DNA of 64,000 nucleotides from Cellvibrionaceae bacterium AOL6. Its GTDB lineage: Bacteria; Pseudomonadota; Gammaproteobacteria; Pseudomonadales; Cellvibrionaceae. Positions 38,379 to 46,627 of the stretch are shown piece after piece. The notes under the pieces are model-generated. The model searched no databases and was not told the origin of the DNA. It worked only from the letters and a program-made list of their open reading frames with translations. Every line of letters starts with the position of its first letter. Positions within the stretch are counted from its first letter, which is position 1. The position numbers were made by a program, and so were the translations under genes. The stretch is taken from assembly GCA_003265435.1 (NCBI GenBank), contig NOXC01000012.1:62001-126000 (forward strand). Reading direction: 5' to 3'.

Positions 38379-38417
38379 GTGACACTTTCATGACGGTTCT
38401 GTGAAGCTCCCGTGAAC
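38379..38417 (-). promoter_or_regulatory. Pho box: four half-sites at exact 11-base spacing
   Basis: On the minus strand the units are GTTCACGGGAG, CTTCACAGAAC, CGTCATGAAAG and TGTCAC, starting at plus-strand positions 38412, 38401, 38390 and 38379 when read as GTGA(A/C) or ATGAC. Each repeats after 11 bases, as in PhoB boxes (TGTCA repeats). They face the PlcP-like gene and end 23 bases before its ATG, leaving room for a -10 (AAAATA-like) only. This predicts PhoB activation. No PhoB site prediction was run. Confidence 0.7.
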
Positions 38418-38620
38418 CTGCAGAAAGGAGCGCGCTGTGGTCAGGTCGACTCCTGTCCGCGTTTGCACTGTTCTGGTATGGTCTATACTGTTTTCACGGA
38501 ATTCGCGTGTTTTCGTCACAAATTGCACGCAATGTATACGCAAAGGGAGCCTCGGTCTTAGCATGGACGTGTCAATCCTCTTGCTGGCGTTAATCGCTAC
38601 GACTCAATGAAATCTGAAGG

Positions 38621-40828
38621 GTGACGACACCGTTCGATCTGACGTTTTTACTGGATGCATCGCATTTGGCTGATCAAAAACCTCAAGCAGTGACGCAGCA
38701 ACAGGGCAGGGAGCCGCTTGAAATTGCACAAAATCGCGACTTACTGGCGATGCTGGATGCAATGCGCGCCATTATTCTCTATCTGGATAACTGGGGCAGT
38801 GTCGTTCATGGCAATGCTCGGGCAAGGCATTGGCGCAGTGAGCACGAGCTGCTCGGGAAAAACCTGTTCGAACTCGACACTGGTTGGCAAGACGCGGGCG
38901 AGCGTCAACGCGAAGTCATGCAAGTTGTCCGCACGGGGCGGCCCTTGTTGAATGCGCGGGAGAAAATTATCATTCATGGCGAAGACTGCTGGTTCAGCGT
39001 GGATAAGATTCCAACCTTCGACAGCCAGGGTTCGGTTTCCGGCGTGCTGCTGGTGATGAACGATGTCACCGACAGCGTTGAAAAAGAGCGCGCACTCCAA
39101 AAAAGTGAAGACCGCTACCGCGCGTATATCGCGAACAGTGCCGATGCGATTTGGTGTTACGACGTGCGCCCTCCTGTCGATATCAGTCTGCCGGCCGAAG
39201 TGCAGGTCGACCTCATTCTACAGCGTGCAGTCCTCGCCGAATGCAACGACAAAATGGCAAAAATACTCGGTGCTTCGCATGTGGACGAGCTTCTCGGTCT
39301 ACCTTTGCATCGCAATGGCTCTTTGGCCAATAAAGCCAACATCATCGACTTTGTCAGTAAAAACTATCGTCTGGATGAACAGGAGTTTACGCGGATAACC
39401 CATCAGGGTGACCGGCTCAGTATGCAGACCTCGGCCATTGGCATCGTTGAAAATGGGTATCTGATGCGGGCTTGGGGGACAACACGCGATGTCACTGAGC
39501 GCAAACGCTATCTGGATCGCCTCGAGTATCTGGCCAACCACGACGCGCTGACGTCGCTACCCAATCGATCACTTTTGTTTAAGCGCATGCACGACGCGTT
39601 TGAAAACCCGGCACAGTTTGGTTGCATGGCGCTGCTATTGATTGACCTGGATCGCTTTAAGGAAATCAATGACACACTTGGGCATATGGCCGGGGATAAA
39701 GTACTGAAGCAGCTCGGGCCCCGACTCGAGGTGGAACTCGGTGATACAACCGGTATGGTGGCGCGGCTCGGAGGTGATGAATTTGCGGTATTTCTACCGA
39801 AGATTCGCAACCGCCAGCACGCGGTCGTCCTCGCGCATCGTTTTTTAGATTCGATCTGTCAGGTATTTGAGATCGAAGGGTTTCATACCGAAATCAGCGC
39901 CAGTATTGGCGTCGCCGTCGCGCCAGATCATGCGAATGACGCGACAACGCTAATGCGCTATGCCGACGTGGCCATGTACGATGCCAAGCATCGCCTGAGA
40001 GGCGTGTCTCTATACGATGCGCGTATCGATTCCCACACTCCAAAGCGCTTGGCGTTAATGGGGGCCATTGGTACCGCCATTCGAGAAAACCAGCTCTGTC
40101 TTCATTACCAGCCCAAGGTACGCCTCGATACGCATGAAGTCTACGGTTTTGAGGCGTTGATTCGCTGGAACCATCCGACCATGGGTTTTATTCCGCCGGG
40201 AGAATTCGTTCCCATTGCAGAAATGTCGAGTTTTATTTATGCGATGAGCGCCTGGGTGCTGGAAGAAACGATTAAGCAGTGCGCCCTTTGGTTACAGGAC
40301 GGACACGATTGCGTGTGTGCGATGAACCTGTCCGCGCGAAACCTTCTGGATGATCGTATTGTTGTCGACCTTGATCGCCTTTTGAATAAATACCAAGTTC
40401 CGGGCGAAAGGCTGGAGATTGAAATTACTGAAAGCACACTGATGTCTGATCCGGAGCGTGCTCAAATCGCCTTGCAAAAAATTGATGCGCTGGGTGTGCA
40501 TCTTTCGATTGATGATTTTGGGACGGGTTACTCGTCATTGGCCTACTTAAAACGTCTGCCAGTAAAAACCTTAAAGATTGACGGGTCGTTTGTGCGAGGC
40601 ATGCTCGACGACGAGCAGGATGAGATCATTGTGAATTCCACGATCCAACTCGCGCAGAACCTGGGCTTGGAAATTGTGGCGGAGTGTGTCGAAGACGAAC
40701 CCGTATATCGCCGCCTGCAGGAAATGGGCTGCAATCATGCCCAGGGCTATTTTATTTCTCGCCCATTAGATCCAATCAGTATCATGGAGTGGATGAAGTC
40801 GTCGGACTGGAAAATGGTGCAAAATTAA
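38621..40828 (+). CDS. Cytoplasmic PAS-PAS-GGDEF-EAL cyclic-di-GMP enzyme
   Basis: A 735-residue protein with no membrane helix. Two PAS domains (about 40-150 and 160-290) precede GGDEF (RLGGDEF at 384-388) and EAL (E511 in FEALIRW). The EAL keeps the needed residues: MNLSARN, EIEITES, DDFGTGYSSL, LKIDGSF, AECVED and AQGYFISRPL. Both halves look able to work. The start is unclear: GTG at 38621 is the first in frame, but AAGG lies directly against it. A tiny frame ATG-AAA-TCT-GAA-GGG-TGA (38608-38625) overlaps that GTG and could couple translation. It diverges from the plcP-like gene and shares its 264-base upstream region. Confidence 0.9.
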   Translation: MTTPFDLTFLLDASHLADQKPQAVTQQQGREPLEIAQNRDLLAMLDAMRAIILYLDNWGSVVHGNARARHWRSEHELLGKNLFELDTGWQDAGERQREVMQVVRTGRPLLNAREKIIIHGEDCWFSVDKIPTFDSQGSVSGVLLVMNDVTDSVEKERALQKSEDRYRAYIANSADAIWCYDVRPPVDISLPAEVQVDLILQRAVLAECNDKMAKILGASHVDELLGLPLHRNGSLANKANIIDFVSKNYRLDEQEFTRITHQGDRLSMQTSAIGIVENGYLMRAWGTTRDVTERKRYLDRLEYLANHDALTSLPNRSLLFKRMHDAFENPAQFGCMALLLIDLDRFKEINDTLGHMAGDKVLKQLGPRLEVELGDTTGMVARLGGDEFAVFLPKIRNRQHAVVLAHRFLDSICQVFEIEGFHTEISASIGVAVAPDHANDATTLMRYADVAMYDAKHRLRGVSLYDARIDSHTPKRLALMGAIGTAIRENQLCLHYQPKVRLDTHEVYGFEALIRWNHPTMGFIPPGEFVPIAEMSSFIYAMSAWVLEETIKQCALWLQDGHDCVCAMNLSARNLLDDRIVVDLDRLLNKYQVPGERLEIEITESTLMSDPERAQIALQKIDALGVHLSIDDFGTGYSSLAYLKRLPVKTLKIDGSFVRGMLDDEQDEIIVNSTIQLAQNLGLEIVAECVEDEPVYRRLQEMGCNHAQGYFISRPLDPISIMEWMKSSDWKMVQN

Positions 40829-40851
40829 CCCGCTGCGCTCGGCGGGCTCAC

Positions 40852-42288
40852 CTACATCAGCATTTCCCGTTTCAATCGTTGGATGTCTTTCAGCTTTTGC
40901 TCGAGCTGAGGTCGGCGTCGATCATCGTCTTCCAGCATGCTCAACGCTAAACGCAGATGGTTTTCGGCTTTTGGATAAATACCGTTCAGCATGAAATACT
41001 CTGAGCGTGCGGTGTGCACCTCAAAAATGTTGCCCGCGAGACCGTGCGCCTCCGCCAGCAGATACCAGACATATTCATCTTTAGGGCGGCGTTGACTTTC
41101 GGCTTCCAAAAGTGCTTCGCAGCGCGCATAGTTTCCGGCCTTCATATGAATTTCGGCGAGCTTTACGTTCAACGGGTGGTTGCGTGGATAGTCCTCCAGG
41201 CGCGTTTCCAGCCGGGCGATGGCGGGGTCGAACTGGCGCTGCTCCGCTTCGATTTCGGATTTTAATACCAGGTAGTACAGGTTGTCGGGCGCGCGCTCGA
41301 GCAAGAGTGCGGCATTGCGGTCAGCGTCGTCAAATTGGCGTGCCTTGAGTTGCGCCAATGCCAGCCCGTAGCGCGCAATATCCTCTCTCAATGTGTGTCC
41401 GTCGAGCTCCTGCTGAAAGCGTTTCGCGGCCGCGCTGGGGTTTTTCTCGTGCGCGAGCTGGGCGCGTACTCGCACAAGCTGGTACTCGAGGCTGATCGGT
41501 TCCTGCTTGCGGGGGTATTGCTGGGCGCGCAATTTCGAGTCTGAGACTCGAGATTCGGTCAAGGGGTGGGTGATCAGAAATTCGGGTGGGCGAGCCTGGA
41601 AACGCGATGCGTGTAGCATTGACTCGAACATCTGAGGCATCGCCCAGGGGTTCATATCCGCGCGCACCATGGTGGCCATCCCGATGCGGTCCGCCTCCTG
41701 CTCCATCTGCCGGCTGAAGCGCAATTGATTGTCGAGCATGGCGGCTTGCGATGCCGACACTGCGGCCACCCCTGCGTCGCCACCGGCTGTGGCGAGAATC
41801 AGGATACTGGCAAGCATGGCAGCGAGGTTTGGGATGGAGTTGTTTTTCTGTTCGTCGATACGGCGCGCAAAGTGTCGCTGGCTTAAGTGCGCCAGTTCGT
41901 GCGCCATAACGGACGCGAACTGCTGTTCGCCTTCGGCGTAATGAAATAGACCGGTGTTGACGCCAATCACACCTCCGGGCACCGCAAATGCGTTCAGTGC
42001 GGGGTTTTCAACGACGAGCACGTCGAGGCGCTTATCGTTTAAGTCGCTGTAGGTCGCAAGATTGCGGATCAGATTTTCGGTATAGGACTGGATAAATGGG
42101 TCATCCGTTGTGCGCACTTGGGCGCGAAACATCTTCTGCCACTGTTGCCCGAGTTCGTACTCCTGTGAGGCGGTGATCAAGCCACCGCTGGCGCCACCGA
42201 GGTCAGGTAGGTTGAGGTCGTTGGCCGCGGCAGGTATGGACAAACATGCGGCGAAAAACGAGATCAGGGCGATAGATCGTGTAAACAA
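40852..42288 (-). CDS. bepA: Periplasmic M48 metalloprotease/chaperone BepA
   Basis: BepA (YfgC) matures LptD and degrades stalled outer-membrane proteins at the BAM complex. The product (478 residues) has a signal peptide (FTRSIALISFFAACLSIPAAA), the M48 zinc motif HELAHLSQRH, the third ligand region EQEADRIG, and C-terminal TPR repeats (about 300-470). The TTG at 42288 is preferred: AGGA lies 8 bases upstream and it gives a normal signal peptide; the frame from 42396 adds 36 odd residues. It diverges from the PerM-family gene, as in pseudomonads, but tusA is not here. Confidence 0.92.
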   Translation of the reverse strand: MFTRSIALISFFAACLSIPAAANDLNLPDLGGASGGLITASQEYELGQQWQKMFRAQVRTTDDPFIQSYTENLIRNLATYSDLNDKRLDVLVVENPALNAFAVPGGVIGVNTGLFHYAEGEQQFASVMAHELAHLSQRHFARRIDEQKNNSIPNLAAMLASILILATAGGDAGVAAVSASQAAMLDNQLRFSRQMEQEADRIGMATMVRADMNPWAMPQMFESMLHASRFQARPPEFLITHPLTESRVSDSKLRAQQYPRKQEPISLEYQLVRVRAQLAHEKNPSAAAKRFQQELDGHTLREDIARYGLALAQLKARQFDDADRNAALLLERAPDNLYYLVLKSEIEAEQRQFDPAIARLETRLEDYPRNHPLNVKLAEIHMKAGNYARCEALLEAESQRRPKDEYVWYLLAEAHGLAGNIFEVHTARSEYFMLNGIYPKAENHLRLALSMLEDDDRRRPQLEQKLKDIQRLKREMLM

Positions 42289-42357
42289 GCTGAATTCCTG
42301 TGTGTCGGCGACGGCATCGCTCTGTGCTCGATTCCCGAGGCACAAAGCGCTTCTCGC

Positions 42358-42385
42358 ATTATAATGGCCGCGCCACAGAGTGGAA
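42358..42385 (-). promoter_or_regulatory. Promoter for bepA
   Basis: On the minus strand TTCCAC (42385-42380), 16 bases, and a perfect TATAAT (42363-42358) lie 70 bases before the TTG start. Confidence 0.6.
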
Positions 42386-42521
42386 GCAGATTGCATCTGG
42401 GCGAATAGCTTGGCATTGTGGCGCGTCGTTATAGTGTAATCGTTATCTTAGACCTGTGTGCGCGACAGAGTTCCCGGTTTCGTGGGCCACGAGCAAACCT
42501 GAATAGAGCTTAGAGCAAACT

Positions 42522-43595
42522 ATGCTGAATGTGTTTCAAAACTGGATGGAGCGGTACTTCGCTGACGAAGAGGCCGTGCTCCTCGCTGTACTCTTGGTTG
42601 TGAGCCTGATTGTTATTGTCCAGCTAGGGGTCGTACTGGCGCCGATGATTACCGCCGTGATCATTGCGTTTATGATGCAGGGGGTGGTAGCCAGGCTCAA
42701 GGCCTGGGGAGTAGGCCACACGGTGGCGGTGTCACTGGCCTTTTTGCTATTAGTTGGGTCTTTGGTGATCAGCCTGCTTTATATCGTGCCTGTGATTTGG
42801 GAGCAGGCGCAAAACCTGGTGCGCGAGACGCCACGTATGCTTAAGCAGGGCCAGGACCTGCTCTTACTCTTTCCTGAACGTTATCCCGCACTGGCCACGG
42901 AAGAACAAGTCTATGAACTGATTGGCCTGTTGCGTGCCCGGCTTGGCGACATGGGGCAGACCTTGCTCTCGGTCTCCTTGGCGCAGATTCCCGTTTTGAT
43001 TGCCGCGCTGATCTATCTGGTATTGGTCCCTATCCTGGTCTTCTTCTTCCTGAAAGACAGCGACCAGATGATTCGCTGGTTGGGGAATATGCTGCCACGC
43101 CGTCGCCCGGTGATGCAGCAGATCTGGCACGAGATGAATGACCAGATCGCGAATTACGTGCGCGGTAAATTTATCGAAATTGTGATCGTGGCCGGGGTGT
43201 CGAGTATCTGTTTCGGTCTATTGGGACTGAATTATGCATTGCTACTTGGTGTGGTGGTCGGTCTGTCCGTATTGGTGCCGTATATCGGGGCCGCGGTGGC
43301 GACGCTTCCTGTCGCGTTAATTGGTTTCTTTCAGTGGGGCTGGTCGAGCGAATTCTTTTACGTCATGCTCGCCTACGGCATTATTCAGGCCTTAGACGGT
43401 AACGTTTTGGTGCCTTTGCTGTTCTCCGAGGCGGTAAAAATGCACCCTGTAGCGATCATTTTGGCGGTGTTGGTCTTCGGTGGGCTGTGGGGCTTGTGGG
43501 GCGTTTTCTTTGCCATTCCTTTAGCGACGCTGTGTAAAGCCATTCTCAATGCCTGGCCGACGCGCCCGGCAGTTGCCGACACCAGCAAAGAGTGA
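42522..43595 (+). CDS. PerM/AI-2E family inner-membrane protein
   Basis: A 357-residue membrane protein with about eight helices in the PerM/TqsA (AI-2E transporter) pattern: paired N-terminal helices (residues 20-80), a long cytoplasmic segment, then helices from about 150 to 345. Typical motifs are VLVFFFLKDSD and NVLVPLLFSEAVKMHP. Family members export autoinducer-2 or act as permeases of unknown substrate, so the ligand is open. It diverges from bepA with a 233-base gap. A 365-base non-coding stretch follows before aceE. Confidence 0.9.
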   Translation: MLNVFQNWMERYFADEEAVLLAVLLVVSLIVIVQLGVVLAPMITAVIIAFMMQGVVARLKAWGVGHTVAVSLAFLLLVGSLVISLLYIVPVIWEQAQNLVRETPRMLKQGQDLLLLFPERYPALATEEQVYELIGLLRARLGDMGQTLLSVSLAQIPVLIAALIYLVLVPILVFFFLKDSDQMIRWLGNMLPRRRPVMQQIWHEMNDQIANYVRGKFIEIVIVAGVSSICFGLLGLNYALLLGVVVGLSVLVPYIGAAVATLPVALIGFFQWGWSSEFFYVMLAYGIIQALDGNVLVPLLFSEAVKMHPVAIILAVLVFGGLWGLWGVFFAIPLATLCKAILNAWPTRPAVADTSKE

Positions 43596-43960
43596 CCGCG
43601 CCAGTTCGGCGAAAAACGGTGCATTTTGGTGCATTTGGTTGCTTTTGCTGCAATTAGAACCCGGCGCTTCCGTGCACGCTCGCTGGAAAATGGGTCTGAG
43701 GGTGTGTATTATCGGTGCGCCACAATTTCTGGCCCGATTTGTCCGTAATTTTGGTCAGAAATGAACGTGATTTGATCGACTTGGGTTAAATCTGAACGCT
43801 AAGCCAGCCTTCGCGCTGGTTTTTTTATCCATCGTTTGCCAACCGGTGAATGAAATCCACCAAAAGTGGGTGATTAGGCCATGCGGGAACAAAATGTAGC
43901 CTGTATGGCGGCGTATACATAAATCTGGGAAAAGACCCAGCCTGAACTTAGGAGGCTTTA
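43596..43960. other. 365-base gap before aceE with terminator and leader
   Basis: The gap holds no gene. It has short direct repeats (GGTGCATTTTGGTGCATTTGG near 43619-43639), a TATTAT -10-like site near 43707, a terminator at 43804-43826 and a 134-base stretch before aceE. Whether the terminator ends the PerM transcript or acts as an attenuator on an aceE leader starting upstream is unclear. I found no PdhR-like operator. Confidence 0.45.
43804..43826 (+). terminator. Rho-independent terminator upstream of aceE
   Basis: CCAGC (43804-43808) pairs with GCTGG (43815-43819) around a six-base loop, followed by seven T (43820-43826). The stem is short but the T-run is clear. Confidence 0.65.
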
Positions 43961-46615
43961 ATGCTAGATGAATCCGATGCTCTCGAAACCCAGGAATGGG
44001 TCGAGGCTCTAGAGTCTGTAATCCGTCACAACGGGCCGGAGAGGGCGGCATTTCTATTATCTCAGCTAGCGAATACCGCAACCAAAGTAGGTGTTCGACT
44101 GCCTTCGGCGATCACTACGCCATACTGCAATACGATCCCTGTTAAAGATGAAGCGCGCATGCCGGGCGACCAGCATCTTGAGCGCAAGATCCGTGCGTTG
44201 ATCCGCTGGAACGCCATTGCGATGGTGGTTCGCGCCAACGACAACGATGAAGGCCTCGGCGGCCACATCTCCTCATTCTCGTCTTCAGCGACACTGTATG
44301 AAGTGGGTTTCAACCACTTCTTCAAGGCCGATGAAGGCAGCGGCAATGGTGACCTGATCTACTTCCAGGGTCATATCTCGCCGGGTATCTATGCGCGCTC
44401 CTATCTGGAAGGGCGTATCTCGGAAGACCAGATGGACAACTTCCGTCGCGAAGTCGACGGCGGTGGCCTCTCTTCCTATCCTCACCCCTGGTTGATGCCG
44501 GACTACTGGCAGTTCCCGACCGTATCTATGGGTCTGGGGCCGATCACCTCGATCTATCAGGCGCATGTCATGAAGTACATGGACGCGCGCGGTCTGTCCG
44601 AGCGCGGTGAACGCAAAGTCTGGGCCTTCCTCGGTGACGGTGAGTGTGATGAGCCGGAATCTCTCGGCGCGATTTCACTGGCGGGCCGCGAAAAGCTCGA
44701 TAACCTGATCTTCGTAATCAACTGTAACCTGCAGCGCCTCGATGGCCCCGTTCGCGGTAACGGCAAAATCATGCAGGAACTCGAAGGTGTGTTCCGCGGT
44801 GCAGGCTGGAACGTGATCAAGGTGGTCTGGGGTAGCGGCTGGGACAAGCTGCTCGAAAAAGACACCACAGGCCTGCTGCAGAAGCGCATGAACGAAGTCT
44901 GTGACGGTGAACTGCAGAACTACAAAGCCAATGGCGGCGCGTACACGCGCGAGCACTTCTTTGGCAAGTATCCGCAGTTGCTCGAACTCGTAAAAGACAT
45001 GACCGACGACGAGATCTTCGCGCTGCAGCGCGGTGGTCACGACCCTCAGAAGGTGTACGCCGCCTATCAGGCTGCGACCAGCCACAAAGGTCAGCCCACC
45101 GTGATTCTCGCGCAAACCGTGAAAGGTTACGGTCTGGGTGCGGGCGGCGAATCTGCCAACATCGCGCACAACGTGAAGAAGCTGGGCTACGAAGATCTTA
45201 AAGCCTTCCGCGACCGCTTTGAAATTCCTGTGTCGGATGAAGAACTGAAGAATGTACCGTACTTCCGTCCTTCTCCAGACTCGCCGGAAATGAAGTACCT
45301 GCAAGAGCGCCGTCAGGCCCTTGGCGGCTACCTGCCATCGCGCGAGCCGGACTTCGAAGCCATGGACGTACCGTCTCTGGACAACTTCAAAGCCCTGCTG
45401 AAGGCCTCAGGCGAGCGTGAAATTTCGACGACGATGTCGTTTGTACGCTACCTGTCTACGCTGGCGAAAGACAAAAACATCGGCAAGCAAATCGTGCCGA
45501 TTGTGCCCGATGAAGCACGTACTTTTGGTATGGAAGGCATGTTCCGCCAGCTCGGCATCTACAGCTCGGCCGGCCAGAAGTACACCCCGCATGATCACGA
45601 TCAGATCATGTACTACAAAGAAGACAAGCAGGGTCAGATCCTCGAGGAAGGCATCAACGAAGCCGGTGCGATGTCGGCTTGGATTGCGGCGGCGACAGCG
45701 TACAGCACCTATCGCGTACCGATGATTCCGTTCTACGTGTACTACTCCATGTTTGGCTTCCAGCGCATTGGCGACCTCGCCTGGTTGGCGGGTGACGCTC
45801 AGGCGCGCGGCTTCCTGATTGGTGCGACTTCCGGTCGTACCACGCTGAACGGCGAAGGCCTGCAGCACCAGGATGGCCACAGCCACCTGCTGGCAAACAC
45901 GATTCCTAACTGCCGCACTTACGACCCCACCTACGGCTACGAGCTCGCGGTGATTGTCACAGACGGTCTGAAGCGCATGTATCACGACAAGGAAAACGTG
46001 TTCTACTACATCACTACGATGAACGAGAACTACCCCCACCCAGAAATGCCTGTGGGTGCGGAAGAGGGCATCGTGCGCGGTATTTACAAGCTGCACGAAG
46101 GCAAGAAAAACGTGAAGAAGAAAAAGGTGCAGCTCATGGGTGCCGGCTCGATTCTTCGCGAAGTGGAAGCCGCAGCGACTCTGCTCAAAGAAGACTGGGG
46201 CGTGGAGTCCGACGTGTGGAGTGTCACCAGTGTGAACGAACTGGCCCGCGACGGTCAGCGTACTGATCGCTGGAACCGTATGCACCCGTCCAGTGAGCCG
46301 CGCAAAGCGTATCTGACAGAGACGCTGGAAGAGGCCGATGGCCCGTTCATCATCTCCACGGATTACATGAAGACCTACTCCGAGCAGCTTCGACCCTATG
46401 TGCCGGGCAGCTATACGGTACTGGGAACGGACGGCTTCGGTCGCTCCGATACACGCTCGCAACTGCGTGAGTTCTTCGAAGTGGATCGACATTTCGTCAC
46501 CGTCGCGGCGCTGAAAGCCCTGGCTGACGAGGGCAATGTTGAGCTTAGCGTTGTAGAGGATGCCATGAAGAAATACGGCATCAACTCGGATAAAGCGGAT
46601 CCCATGACGGTATAA
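43961..46615 (+). CDS. aceE: Pyruvate dehydrogenase E1 component
   Basis: AceE decarboxylates pyruvate with thiamine diphosphate and acylates the E2 lipoyl arms. The 884-residue homodimeric type E1 matches the family length. The thiamine-diphosphate motif is intact (FLGDGECDEPES to INCNLQRLDGPVRGNGK), and GLQHQDGHSHLLANTIPNC is conserved. GGAGG lies 7 bases before the ATG at 43961. aceF follows 12 bases after the stop. The codon use is strongly biased, as in highly expressed genes, and the opposite strand shows long chance frames for that reason. Confidence 0.98.
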   Translation: MLDESDALETQEWVEALESVIRHNGPERAAFLLSQLANTATKVGVRLPSAITTPYCNTIPVKDEARMPGDQHLERKIRALIRWNAIAMVVRANDNDEGLGGHISSFSSSATLYEVGFNHFFKADEGSGNGDLIYFQGHISPGIYARSYLEGRISEDQMDNFRREVDGGGLSSYPHPWLMPDYWQFPTVSMGLGPITSIYQAHVMKYMDARGLSERGERKVWAFLGDGECDEPESLGAISLAGREKLDNLIFVINCNLQRLDGPVRGNGKIMQELEGVFRGAGWNVIKVVWGSGWDKLLEKDTTGLLQKRMNEVCDGELQNYKANGGAYTREHFFGKYPQLLELVKDMTDDEIFALQRGGHDPQKVYAAYQAATSHKGQPTVILAQTVKGYGLGAGGESANIAHNVKKLGYEDLKAFRDRFEIPVSDEELKNVPYFRPSPDSPEMKYLQERRQALGGYLPSREPDFEAMDVPSLDNFKALLKASGEREISTTMSFVRYLSTLAKDKNIGKQIVPIVPDEARTFGMEGMFRQLGIYSSAGQKYTPHDHDQIMYYKEDKQGQILEEGINEAGAMSAWIAAATAYSTYRVPMIPFYVYYSMFGFQRIGDLAWLAGDAQARGFLIGATSGRTTLNGEGLQHQDGHSHLLANTIPNCRTYDPTYGYELAVIVTDGLKRMYHDKENVFYYITTMNENYPHPEMPVGAEEGIVRGIYKLHEGKKNVKKKKVQLMGAGSILREVEAAATLLKEDWGVESDVWSVTSVNELARDGQRTDRWNRMHPSSEPRKAYLTETLEEADGPFIISTDYMKTYSEQLRPYVPGSYTVLGTDGFGRSDTRSQLREFFEVDRHFVTVAALKALADEGNVELSVVEDAMKKYGINSDKADPMTV

Positions 46616-46627
46616 GGAGCGAATTCA

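Noticed and set aside
42405-42440. Sigma54-like TGGCA element before the PerM gene
   Set aside because: No matching -12 TTGC at the needed spacing.
45407-46492. Long minus-strand frame (361 codons) opposite aceE
   Set aside because: Shadow of a highly expressed gene; histidine/arginine/valine-rich noise.
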